Shown: positions 1 through 8,372, numbered from the stretch's first letter. The stretch is DNA of 12,938 nucleotides from Pleurotus djamor (GCA_029747585.1 JAPEVF010001175.1:1-12938); one strand, 5' to 3'. Notes: generated from the letters alone by a model not told the origin. Translations and numbers: made by a program.

Positions 1-2113
1 CAAGACTGAGAGCCTCTTCAATCTGTTCCTTGGGTCGGTGTGCAAGATTCTCCATGACGGTCATATCGGCCAGTCCTCCACCAAGTCCTTGTCCCGAAGC
101 GGCGTCGCCTTGTTCACTTCCATTGAGCATAGTCGGGGGTAACACGCCGGTAAGGATCTGATACAGTGTGTCGACAATATCCGCCTCTAGCAAGGTAACC
201 GCGATTTTCGGGCTAGCTCGAGCCGACGTCGCCATGGCACGTAACAAGAGTGTGTACGTGCTCGCGGTTATGAGAGGCGACCCGCCTGCAGGTGACAGGA
301 GTTGGTTAACGGCTCGTATCAATTCGGTATCGACGAGGGTTTCCAGGTTCTCAACGGAGGAACGGTGATACGAATCGATAACTCGGATGACGCAAAGACA
401 GGCGTATTCGACAAGGCGCTGGTCAGAATAAGATAGGCAGTTGCGGATGATTGACCATACACCCTGTATTTGCGTAAGATGCTCTGAGGAGATGTTGCGA
501 CAGCAGTTGCAGGCGGCTTGCAACGCGGTGCGTTGGACCGCGATGGAGAAGAAGTCCAGGTAATTGAGGAGGGCTGCTAAGCCACCTTCACGCACAATTG
601 AACTCGGAAACTCTTCCGAAATCTTTTCCAACGTCTATACACGAAACAATGAGAAAGGCAGGACATAATGCATATGGAAGTGTATCTCACGCTGAGTGTT
701 TGTTCGGCAAGATCAATGTATGAGATTTCGACAAGTTTACTGCAAAGAACTTGGATAGCACCATGATAAACCACGGTATGGGCAACACCAGGCAATGCTT
801 CCATGAGATTAGCAAGGCACCGACAGGCCAATACCTGGGCTTCAAGGTTCTCGTCGCCTTGATAGGCACCCCCCGCACTCATCGCCAAAGCGGCTGCCAG
901 GGCAGCATCCTCATCTTGCGGCTCGTCGTCCCCATCGTGGTCATCGCCATCATCCGCACCTTGACCGCCCAGGATGCGGACCAATTCTCTCACAAATTGT
1001 TCAACGGGGAAGGACCCCGCTAATGTGTCTTCGGTGCTGATACTGAGCAGTTCGCTTAGCTCCTGTAGAGTGAGCATACGAGTGGTAGGATCGGCCGTGG
1101 CCTTGATATTGTTGAGCATGGTTTTGAGTCGAGATGATAGGGACATCATGTACGACCCGAATTGTCGGAAATCGCCAAATACACTGAGAGCCGATGCCTC
1201 GTCGGAGAGTCGAGAAGATGAATTGGGGTCTGCAGGTGGCGGGATCTCATCTGCGTCCTCGCCGTCATCCTCATCTTCGTCATCTTCGTCATCCTCATCG
1301 CCATCACGTTCATCCTCGTGTTCACCTTTCTCGTGTTCAGGTATAGGATCACTCTCCTGCTTGCACTCTGGTTCCAGCATCTCGACATCGTCATCTTCAT
1401 TGGGTAATCGAGACGAGCTGGCCATTGCCATCGCCTTGTTCTTCATGGCCAACTTGCCTTTCGCAGCAGCGGTACTACGGCGCCCATCCGGATAAGGACA
1501 AAATGACGGGGGCAGTCAAAGAGAAGAATGCTCACAGATTCTTCCGGGGCATACTAGTTGTATCAAGGTTGGACTTGGAACGGAGAGAATAGCCTGTCTT
1601 GGGGCGTTTAGTAGAGGCTTGAGCTTCGTCTTCGGAGGAGGGTTCAGGTGCAGCACGCTTCTTGCCTTTGGTGTCTTTCGGGGGTTCGTTAATAGTCAAA
1701 GGGACCGCTTTAGTTCGTCTAGTGCTAGACAACGATGAGTCAGAATGAAGAGGAACCATGAAAGGCGTAAGAGCGGAAGGGGCACACCGTTTGGAAGCAC
1801 GGGGAGCGTCAACTTGCTTTCCCTTTCCTTTGGCTGTGGTGCTCTCCGCGGTGCGCTTGGATCGATTCGATGAACGAGTAGAACGTGTTGATACGGATGC
1901 TTCGGGAACTTGAGGTGTCGCTGAGGTGGATTGGTCCTGATCTTGGTGTGGCTGTTTGCCCTTGGTACTACGCTGTGCTGCTGGTTTCGCTCTCGTACTG
2001 GAGCGTAGAATCCGTGGCTCTGTTTGGGCGTTCGCAGATGCAGATGGTTGACGGACGATAGAGGAACTGGCACTGTGGGCTACTTCTGAAAGTTCGTCTG
2101 ATTGTAAGTCCAT
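1..2113 (-). CDS. ufd4: UFD4/TRIP12-type HECT E3 ubiquitin ligase, N-terminal part (3' end outside window)
   Basis: Seen: three exons join in one open frame, 2113-1536, 1474-691 and 634-1, separated by introns 1535-1475 (61 nt, GTGAGC...TAG) and 690-635 (56 nt, GTGAGA...TAG). This gives 665 residues before the window edge. The ATG at 2113 is directly preceded by an in-frame TAA. Residues 1-192 are Ser/Thr/Arg/Lys-rich and disordered with basic patches. Residues about 240-270 are an almost pure Asp/Glu tract and 365-382 a second acidic stretch. From about 320 an armadillo-type helical region starts (LQELSELLSISTEDTL, NLMEALPG, EEFPSSIVREGGLAALLNYL, ALQAACNCCRNIS). Known: these ARM motifs are characteristic of TRIP12/Ufd4, which polyubiquitylate ubiquitin-fusion and N-degron substrates in nucleus and cytosol. 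The catalytic HECT domain lies at the C-terminus, beyond the left edge, so activity cannot be judged. Inference: the gene is intact as far as visible. UPL3-like naming is equivalent. Confidence 0.87.
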
Positions 2114-2377
2114 TTAGAGGATGCACCCAGCCATCGAAAGCAGGCTTGTCAAGAAATCAAGTGAATGAGATGTGAACTCAATTCTGAAGTGACAATTGCC
2201 TAGATTACCTTTGGATTTGTTGCAGAGGTGGTGGTGGTACGAGGACAAGGTTGTTGCTCGAAAGTGGCCCGCCCGATTTGATCATCCCCGGGAAACATTA
2301 CGTAATACATGACTCTGAATAACTACTTTGAAGTCTTGCCTATCTGTCTATCGACTTAATGGTTCGAAGGGTCAGCA
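2114..2377. other. Intergenic region between UFD4 start and MED4 copy 1 stop
   Basis: This 264-bp stretch holds the UFD4 upstream region and the 3' flank of MED4 copy 1. The left edge of the large direct repeat falls inside it at about 2240. To the left of that point I see only a short GGTGGTGGTGG run and nothing shared with the other copy. No clear TATA element is visible for UFD4. Confidence 0.6.
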
Positions 2378-3243
2378 TCAAAAATCGGGATTGAGATCCA
2401 AGTCGAAATCGAATGCTTGTTGAGGCACCGATGGTCGAATGTCGCGTCGGTATGGGTTTGCGCCGTGTGCCAGATGCGGGTCGGGCAGCCTGGGCGACGT
2501 TGTTTGCGCTGAACCTCATCGATTAGATTCCGTATAATTTGGATGGTAAACGCAGACGGTAAACGCAGACTTACGTTTGCCCACCGAATGGACTTCGCCG
2601 AGGAGTGCCAAAGGTGCTTCTGCATTAAGGCGGCCACGACGCATTTTTTCTTCGTTAGGGAAGGGGGGGGAAGAACAGCGGTCCTGGCTGTTGACTGAGT
2701 AGATTCTCCTCTGTGAGGTTTGGCGGCGCAGCGGTGAATGCACTCAGTCGTTGTGCATAAGCCAGCAGTTCGGGATATGGGACGCTTGCTGTTGTATGGC
2801 TGAGCAATTACCAGGCCACTTCGTCGGTTGAACTACTCACCTGTCTTGGCCTTTTCAATGGCCTCTAGCCTCTCGTCGCTCTCTTTCAACAGTTCTTCCA
2901 GTTCACGTTTGCCTGTCTCAAGTTCAATGCATATGTCTTTCCAAGTCGCGTCCATTTCCACTATCTCCTGCTTCAAAGCTTCGATACGGCGCTGCTTTAT
3001 TTGATGAAGGTGCGCCGTGGATAGAGCATCCGAGATAGCTTGGTCGCATGCTAAGATCGCCGATGGGGGTGGAGGCGGAGGCAAGGGTTTCGAATGAGAA
3101 GGGCCCAGGGAGATGAAGAGGGCCTGTGCAATCGTTTGAAGGTCGTTGAGAGGGTTTAGGAGGACAGCAGACATCGACTCGCCCTCGCCATGATCTCCAG
3201 CGTCGACGAGTTTAGGTTGTTGGAATCGTTGGGATTGAGACAT
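2378..3243 (-). pseudogene. MED4: Mediator complex subunit 4 (MED4), copy 1, frameshifted in exon 2
   Basis: Seen: same exon plan as the intact copy at 11812-12676: exon 1 3243-2841, intron 2840-2789, exon 2 2788-2575, intron 2574-2515, exon 3 2514-2378. In exon 2 the C-run (8 G on the plus strand, 2663-2670) is one base longer than in the other copy. The frame therefore reads Leu-Pro-stop after residue 176 instead of continuing into PNEEKMRRGRLNAE. The C-terminal third (Mediator-contact region and acidic tail) would be lost. All exon 2 differences from the intact copy other than the extra C are synonymous. The few protein changes lie in the N-terminal tail before residue 23 (Phe for Ala at 7; Gly-Glu-Gly for Ala-Asp-Ser at 19-21). 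Inference: either a very young pseudogene or a functional copy with a homopolymer sequencing error. Confidence 0.85.
2545..2570. repeat. Tandem 13-bp duplication inside MED4 intron 2
   Basis: The 13-mer GGTAAACGCAGAC occurs twice head to tail (2545-2557 and 2558-2570), just inside the donor of intron 2 of MED4 copy 1. The identical pair is present in copy 2 at 11979-12004. The tandem duplication therefore predates the divergence of the two gene copies. Confidence 0.9.
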
Positions 3244-3601
3244 CTCCAAAAGCGCGCAGTCGGCCTTTCGGCCTTTTAGGCTTTCTCCCCAAGTTCGAAT
3301 TCACGACGTACTCGCAAATATTCCACTGAGCTCGCGGTCGGAAGTTGTCGAGAACGAAGAATGAGACAATGATCTACGCGAAGATGAAGTCGGCTGATAC
3401 GAGCACAAAGTATAATCGCGTCATTTCATACCTCAATTACATTTGAAAATGGCATCGTTGGCCGTTCGGACGACCGTGACCTTCGTCAGCTTCGCAAGTC
3501 CCATGAAGCGGTGGTTTTAACGCTTCGGGAGTCCCTCGTTGCATCCACCCTTGCTTCTTTATATAATCTACAATCTTTCTTTCTTCTACAGCGAGGCAAG
3601 C
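3244..3601. promoter_or_regulatory. Shared divergent promoter region, MED4 (minus) / aminotransferase (plus)
   Basis: The two start codons, at 3243 on the minus strand and 3602 on the plus strand, face away from each other across 358 bp. The left 255 bp, as far as 3498, is conserved in the second copy at the right end of the window, apart from a 7-nt insertion there and two substitutions. A TATA element for the plus gene is at 3560-3566, followed by a pyrimidine-rich stretch. No TATA is obvious for MED4, which is usual for a Mediator housekeeping gene. Confidence 0.6.
3560..3566 (+). promoter_or_regulatory. TATA box of the aminotransferase gene
   Basis: TATATAA lies 36 bp before the ATG at 3602 and is followed by CAATCTTTCTTTCTTCTACAG, a pyrimidine-rich leader. 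The spacing implies a very short 5' leader. Alternatively the CTACAG just before the ATG could be the acceptor of a leader intron. Confidence 0.55.
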
Positions 3602-4032
3602 ATGGCACCCGGTATCAGCTCGTCGACCTTGCCCGCTGAATCGCAATCAGAGGAGGCCAAAGGGACACTCATCAAAGAACGACCGACGAAGATTCTTCAC
3701 CGTACGCCTTGGAGACCCCCAGTAGCCGTCAGTGGCGACGGGATCTACATAACACTCGAAGATGGGACAACGGTCATCGATGCAGTCGGTGGGGCCGCAG
3801 TTTCATGCATAGGAAACGGACATCCTGCAGTCAAGCAAGCCATCAAGGATCAAGTCGATCGCCTCTCTTGTGAGTACCACACATCACCCGGAGATTCCAT
3901 GAAGTGCTCATGTACGCCATCGGATAGATGTCTACAATATGCAACTGTCGAATCAACCCGCCGAGGAGCTGGCAGACGTGTTGATCGCCAGCGGTAACGG
4001 CGCCTTTGATCTTTGTGGCTTCGTTTCAGGAG
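3602..4032 (+). pseudogene. Class III PLP-dependent aminotransferase, 5' fragment (truncated after exon 2)
   Basis: Seen: exon 1 3602-3869 and exon 2 3928-4032 join across a 58-nt intron (GTGAGT...TAG) with the frame kept. The result is about 124 residues, ending in CGFVSGG at a GTAAAT donor. Motifs include HRTPWRPPVAVSGDG, DGTTVIDAVGGAAVSCIGNG and HPAVKQAIKDQ, then NQPAEELADVLIAS. Known: these form the N-terminal part of the class III (PF00202) fold, with the substrate-side DG..hhD and GH motifs. The next conserved block should begin Ser-Glu-Ala right after the Gly-Gly. I cannot find that block, the cofactor-binding Asp or the PLP-binding Lys anywhere in the following several kilobases. If the donor is not used, the frame stops soon after (TAA near 4052). 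The fragment cannot encode an active enzyme. The specific substrate of the family member is unknown. Confidence 0.75.
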
Positions 4033-4264
4033 GTAAATGGTTTCTCTTTGTGTTGCGTAAGTAATTCCCATTGTATGATCTACAAGCAGTGTGTGTGAAC
4101 CTGGAAGTAAACTCTAAACGGCTAAAAAGAGACAGAAGTCCAGAGACCATAACACCTCGGACTGACAGCATTTCCCCTCCCGAAGGTAGGCTGTAAGCCA
4201 GCGNAAAAAAAGGGGGTGGCCCCTAGTTTCCGCTGGTGTGTATTGGCTATCTACGGACATGCGA
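4033..4264. other. Junction region after the truncated aminotransferase
   Basis: After the second aminotransferase donor, homology to that gene ends. An open plus-strand frame at about 4068-4190 encodes a basic, Ser/Pro-rich segment (NSKRLKRDRSPETITPRTDS) that fits no aminotransferase. I cannot assign it. An ambiguous base N stands at 4204, directly before a run of A and a run of G, so this may also be a weak point of the assembly. Confidence 0.45.
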
Positions 4265-5550
4265 CTAGTTTACGTTTATCCTACCCGGAGAGAAGTTGAA
4301 AAGGATGTCTGCAGCTGGAGACGAGAGTGAGTGTGGTGCAAAAATAGCGAACAAACAATCAAGACTTACATTTCCGAAACAGCTGTAATTGGACAGTGAC
4401 AGCGACGATCCCTGTCGTGCTGCGCTTCTATTTCTCCGCGAGTGCGCCCATAAACCCAGATTTGGCCACAGACACAAGGTGGTGGCGCGGTCGAGAAGAG
4501 AAAAGGTGCAAGAAGGGCAAACCGTCGTCGAGGTTGGTTTTTGGACGATGGGCGCTTGAACGCAACCAGAAGAAAGGCGACGAGTCGTGTGGGTATTGTG
4601 TCAAGTGGTTGGTGGCGCGGTCGAGGAGGTAGATGAAAGTGCCGTCGGGACTAGATACGAGGCTTCGAAATGCCACCGCCGCGTACCCTGAACACTACTA
4701 GAAGTAAATACATGAGAACATGGAATAGAAAAGATGACATGGAACAAACTTACAAGATGCACAAAGACAAATATTTTGCGCATCCAAGTTGATGAGCGCG
4801 TGTACTAGAGAGAATAGGTCAGTACCGGAGCGAAACAAAGAACACGACCAAGGTAACTCACGCGTGAACTGGATCAACGGCCGTGGGAAGGCCAGTGATG
4901 AAGGCGATGACTGGTCTCCAATAGGAACGTGTAGGTTGGGATCCACCAGAATGATACTAGAAAGAAGAGAACCTTGAGAATCAATCCTGAATGTTTTTGA
5001 AAAAAAAAGAGAAACTTACGCAGCGAAGATCCATCACAAAGGTGTTGGGAAGTGTACCGCACCCGAAAGATGTTGATGTTGATATAGACAACCGGCAGTG
5101 AAAGTCGGCAACGTTGCATACGCGTATCGGCGACGGTACGGGGCATATCGTCCAACCATGGGAAGCGCGAGAGATGCACTAGAGAAAAAGGAAAGGGTTA
5201 CAAAATGATCAAAGAAAAAACATCAGAAAACGAACATACCATGTATTTTCCAATCACGAGGGCAGTTGGAGGACATGAAACGCCAGACGGAGGTGTGTCG
5301 TGCGGTTGGAGCCGAGAGGCTGCAGGTGGTTGGTGGCGCGGTCGAGAAGGGAAAGTGCTCGGTCTTCGATTCGAAACAAGCGCCCCGCCATCATTGCCAA
5401 ATGATAGAGGATGGACGAACGGCGTTGGTTGCGTGGTCGAAGAGGGTTGGCCGTTGTACGAGACTCATCGGAGTTGCCGAATACATACATCTACTAGCGA
5501 GGATCTATCAGTACCTGAACAAACCAATAAAATATAGTAAAGTAACTTAC
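4265..5550 (-). other. Intron-rich transcription unit or gene remnant, 3' part, no recognised product
   Basis: Seen on the minus strand: six consecutive GT...AG segments of fungal intron size at 5550-5494 (57 nt), 5239-5179 (61), 5019-4957 (63), 4861-4805 (57), 4753-4698 (56) and 4369-4315 (55). All have GTAAGT, GTATGT or GTGAGT donors and pyrimidine-TAG/CAG acceptors. The exon-sized blocks between them are 51-328 nt and partly repetitive: four hold the motif described at 4481-6159. I could not carry a single reading frame through all blocks; a frame entering from upstream meets a stop at 5393-5391. Either this is the decayed or alternatively spliced 3' part of the gene starting near 6530, or a non-coding spliced transcript. 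A frame in the block at 4697-4370 contains SSPDGTFIYLLDRATNHL, which superficially recalls a beta-propeller strand. I do not rely on that. Confidence 0.35.
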
Positions 5551-6159
5551 GCGTGACCAAAACCCGACCCCAGCCAACAGAAGTTGTTGATAAAGCCATG
5601 CGCATGCGTAAATGGCGAAAACAACCAGGGTGCTAGCCGTAGTTGTCGAGCGAGCGAGATGTTGAGGGAGGCGGACAGTAAAGCCGCGATACACGAGACT
5701 GGTACTAAAAAGGAAGGAGACATAAGCACAAAGGACACAATGGAGAAGTATGGGATGACTTACGCAGGTAGGGCGGATCTGCATCAAAAAGACATGGTGG
5801 GGACGTTGGCCGTGACGCAAATGGCAGGGGGTATTGCTTCGGGTGGGAACGAGCTGCGATGCGAGCCATCGAGCCATCGGGGGCGCGGAAAAGGCACTAG
5901 AGAAAGGAAAGATGAGAAACACAAACCCCGCGAGAAGAGGATGTGCTTACAGGCCCCATAAAGACCGAAAATATCCCAGTAAACGTGGTTTGGTGGCGTG
6001 GTCGAGAAGGGAGATAGAGGAAGGCGGCTAGTTGTGCAGGATGGCGATGAAACGGGTGATGGCGCGGTCGAGAAGGGAGCTCTGAACGAGTAATAACCTC
6101 GTGTGATGGAGGGAGGCAAAGGGTTGGTCTTGGAGGTGGTTGGTGGCGCGGTCGAGAAG
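4481..6159 (-). repeat. Interspersed 18-nt motif, seven copies
   Basis: The sequence GGTGGCGCGGTCGAGAAG on the plus strand, or a one- or two-base variant of it, occurs at 4481-4498, 4611-4628, 5332-5349, 5992-6009, 6058-6075 and 6142-6159. A more degenerate copy lies at 5425-5444. Several copies are preceded by GGTGGTT. Spacings vary from 66 to several hundred bases. On the minus strand the copies sit in the exon-like blocks, not in the intron-like segments. They can be read as LLDRATNHL, FSTAPPTT or SRPRHQPP depending on frame. Three copies (6159, 6075, 6009) share one phase, being 84 and 66 nt apart. Confidence 0.85.
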
Positions 6160-6530
6160 AGAGTGTGGTGCTTGAGGTTAACTGACGAAGAAATCACGTC
6201 AGAGGGATGTTCAAAAGACGAGAGGTGATCAAAACACTCACAAAAGGATGACCGTAGGAGTGGCCACGGACCGAGGGTGCTCGACACAATGTCCAACCAT
6301 GCGGAGGTGGCATGAACGGTCCGATGGCGGTCTAGAAACTGAAATGGGAGGTTAGGAATGATACATCGAATGCAAAAGACGAGAAACTTACACGCAAGGG
6401 ATCTGCCAGCCTTGGGAAAATAGTACGAGGAGGAAAGACAGCGCCCGACAGAGTGCAACGACGGGTTGGGTGAAGCAGCCGGATCGGCGAGAAGCTGACC
6501 ATGGATTACGACAGCATAATGGAGGGACAT
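5391..6530 (-). CDS. Hypothetical intron-rich gene, 5' part (frame uncertain)
   Basis: Seen: intron-like segments at 6391-6332, 6241-6182, 5950-5897, 5763-5705 and 5550-5494 (54-60 nt) define six exons. Two spliced models stay open. From the ATG at 6502, exons 6502-6392, 6331-6242, 6181-5951, 5896-5764, 5704-5551 and 5493-5391 give about 273 residues rich in Arg, Pro, His and Ser. It contains three LxSRPRHx repeats and a moderately hydrophobic stretch in the fifth exon. From the ATG at 6530 the other phase ends with a stop at 5784. A TATA element lies at 6569-6580. The exons at 5896 and 5178 begin alike just after a CTCTAG acceptor, suggesting exon duplication. I recognise no family. The splice signals are more convincing than either frame, so the product is unproven and it may be a pseudogene. 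Confidence 0.3.
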
Positions 6531-6568
6531 AGTGGGGGCAGGTTGGGAGACAATTCGCGAGAGCAGGG

Positions 6569-6580
6569 TATATATATTTT
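6569..6580 (-). promoter_or_regulatory. TATA-like element for the intron-rich minus-strand gene
   Basis: On the minus strand the sequence reads AAAATATATATA, about 40 bp before the ATG at 6530 and about 70 bp before the ATG at 6502. Position and composition fit a core promoter directing transcription leftward into the series of introns. Confidence 0.45.
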
Positions 6581-7100
6581 TCGGTTGCTTGCTGCTGTTT
6601 TGACGAAGATACCTATTTTTTATTCAGTAAATAAATCAAGATACACAATAAAAAATGAGTCATACCTACGCACCCCAATTCACAGATTCACCAGATCGTT
6701 CCTAGAGGTAAGAAAGAAGCCATGGTGGGAGAGCGGCTCAACAAACTTGAGGAAGCATGGTGACGCTAACGTTACCTGTCCATCAAGCATTGCCTCGTTA
6801 AATTTGGGGCTGGGAAATAGATTCGCAACACCGCAGCTGCCGTAGCTCATGTCGACGAACAAAAAGTCTAACAGACGTTCCAAAATGGGTGGTCATCATT
6901 TATGAGTGCGCTCGTCCGAGGAAATAGATATCCCCAGTCATATTTCAGAGGAAAAGAAACTAGAGCCAAGGGTTATTATTGAAGATTCAACTGAGATATA
7001 CAGAAAAATGACTTGCGATTATATTCGTTTGCCCACGATGTACTTCGGTGCAACCGTGATCATGGTGGTCAGAGAGCAAGGCGCTAGACGCCCACGATCA
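6581..7100. other. AT-rich intergenic stretch without a recognisable gene
   Basis: The stretch around 6600-6660 is A/T-rich and the remainder has mixed composition. Only short ORFs without protein-like character occur on either strand. I see no RNA gene, repeat or terminator here. Confidence 0.5.
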
Positions 7101-7320
7101 TCTTTCCCTCTTCCCCCCAAGTCCCTCCTCCCTCATCGTACCTTTCGACCTTTCAACCTGTTGCTCTTGCGTCTTTCACTCACACAACGCCTCTCAGACG
7201 CTTGGAAACTAATGCTACCGCAATTCAAACCTCCCAACTGCCCTTCCCTCTCGCGTTCCCTCCTCCCTCTTCCCCCAATATGTGTCTCACCTCCTCGCCT
7301 CCTCGCTCCCTCTGGCCACC
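7101..7320 (+). promoter_or_regulatory. Pyrimidine-rich presumptive promoter/leader
   Basis: The plus strand is strongly C/T-rich, with two similar tracts (TTCCCTCTTCCCCCCAAG at about 7103 and TCCCTCCTCCCTCTTCCCCC at about 7257). These lead up to CCACC-ATG at 7321. CT-rich tracts just upstream of start codons are typical of filamentous fungal core promoters. No TATA box is evident. Confidence 0.4.
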
Positions 7321-7815
7321 ATGATATCTAGTCCCATCTTCCTCTGGACTGCACCACCGCCCATCTCTGACTCGGACGGCGAAATCACGATCGACGCACC
7401 TCTTCTGATCGTGTTTCCCGCCACTTTGGTTGATGGACGCGTCGCCGCCTGCGGAAACTCAAGTCAATTCCGTAAGCAATCTTCATTCTGTGTAGGAATT
7501 TTCGTGTGTCTGATACATGAGCGATCCTTTGGTTCTTTTTATCTGTGTCATGTCGTAATGCTTGCATCCTCAGGACCCGATGGTTACCAGGCGACTTTTC
7601 GCCATCTGCGTCTCTCCTCCTTCACATCCGTCTCCGTGGTGGAATGCAAATCTTCGTCATGGCCTGATGATACCCTCAACAATGACAGTGGCCAAAATCC
7701 AGGACAAGGAAGGTACTCCCTCTTTGCTCTCCATCTCCGGAACAGGGCGCCGAACCCCCTCCGAACTGCAGNCCCCCATCTCCGTCGTGGCATGCAGATC
7801 TTCGTCAAGATGTAG
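7321..7815 (+). CDS. Hypothetical protein, two exons, contains one N
   Basis: Seen: the ATG at 7321 follows a pyrimidine-rich leader and CCACC. Exon 1 7321-7471 joins exon 2 7574-7815 across a 102-nt segment (GTAAGC...TCAG), giving about 130 residues. The segment is a multiple of three and stop-free, so reading straight through gives 164 residues. The N-terminus is MISSPIFLWTAPPPISDSDG. The rest has no recognisable domain, membrane segment or signal peptide. An ambiguous base at 7772 lies in the coding frame, so the C-terminus is uncertain. A piece of about 38 nt near 7623-7660 resembles 7774-7811, suggesting internal duplication. I do not recognise a family, and this may be a chance ORF in a CT-rich strand. 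Confidence 0.27.
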   Translation: MISSPIFLWTAPPPISDSDGEITIDAPLLIVFPATLVDGRVAACGNSSQFRKQSSFCVGIFVCLIHERSFGSFYLCHVVMLASSGPDGYQATFRHLRLSSFTSVSVVECKSSSWPDDTLNNDSGQNPGQGRYSLFALHLRNRAPNPLRTAXPHLRRGMQIFVKM

Positions 7816-8372
7816 CGGCACGACTCACTACTACAGAAATGGCACGTTTGGACCAGCCAGGTATCCCTCAGAACAGACACCCGCATCCCGGAGGTCCAAT
7901 TCTTGGAAACCATGGATACTATCCTCCTCGGCGTTGGTTGCGCGTCGCTCCGCTGTAGTTCCCTCATGACTGGACCCTCTCGTATCACGACGTTCATAGC
8001 TTAACGGACTGTTGTTGACATCTAGAGTATCTCCGTGATTTCCACTTCTCTCTCGCTTCTAGATATCTTCTTTTTATGGTAGCTTACATTAGATTGCTGC
8101 GCGTGTGGTGATAACGGAACCCACATCACTCATTAGCTTTTGTCGCACCACGGACTAGTACCTACAGAGCTTTCCCCCCCCGTTCGGTCTTTGTATCTGT
8201 GTTTATTTTTGTACCTAAATTACTTTGCAGTGTTGGCGTAAATATCCTGGCCATTCCGGCCAAGGGAAAGTGAGCCTAAGAGCGTAGGACAGTCCCCTTG
8301 TATCCTTCCTCCCCGTCATGCGAGCACGGCACAGCAGACCATCGCGAAATGATAATAAATAGTGAATTTTAA
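7816..8372. other. Intergenic stretch without a recognisable gene
   Basis: It may include the 3' untranslated part of the preceding hypothetical gene. A T-rich segment (8180-8225) and a short palindrome, TGGCCATTCCGGCCA at 8248-8262, are present. No coding region with protein-like composition is visible on either strand. Confidence 0.45.

Larger units (their letters stand above)
2240..3498. repeat. Large direct repeat, copy 1 (MED4 locus)
   Basis: This segment matches 11673-12938 in the same orientation. The last matched base here pairs with the final base of the window, so the true repeat is probably longer to the right. By eye I count about 20 substitutions and three indels: one extra A near the left edge in copy 2, an 8-G versus 7-G run, and a 7-nt tandem duplication in copy 2. 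The substitutions are clustered; 2313-2662 and 2870-3182 are identical in both copies. It contains the whole MED4 gene plus its divergent promoter, so it is a segmental duplication or allelic copy and not an LTR. Confidence 0.93.

Noticed and set aside
974..1495. 173-codon plus-strand ORF rich in serine
   Set aside because: It is the antisense shadow of the Asp/Glu-rich tract of the UFD4-type gene, where GAT/GAC/GAG codons read as Ser-rich codons on the other strand.
3290..3305. TTCGAATTC near the MED4 leader as a tRNA B box
   Set aside because: No matching A box, acceptor stem or anticodon arm lies at the right distance on either strand.
4428..4676. Beta-propeller (WD40/SMP-30-like) reading of the frame containing SSPDGTFIYLLDR
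   Set aside because: Only one copy has the SPDG part; the other motif copies read in different phases without it. No regular blade spacing exists.
8248..8262. Palindrome TGGCCATTCCGGCCA as terminator or operator
   Set aside because: It is a five-base stem with a five-base loop, isolated and without U-run or partner site. That is unremarkable in a eukaryotic intergenic region.
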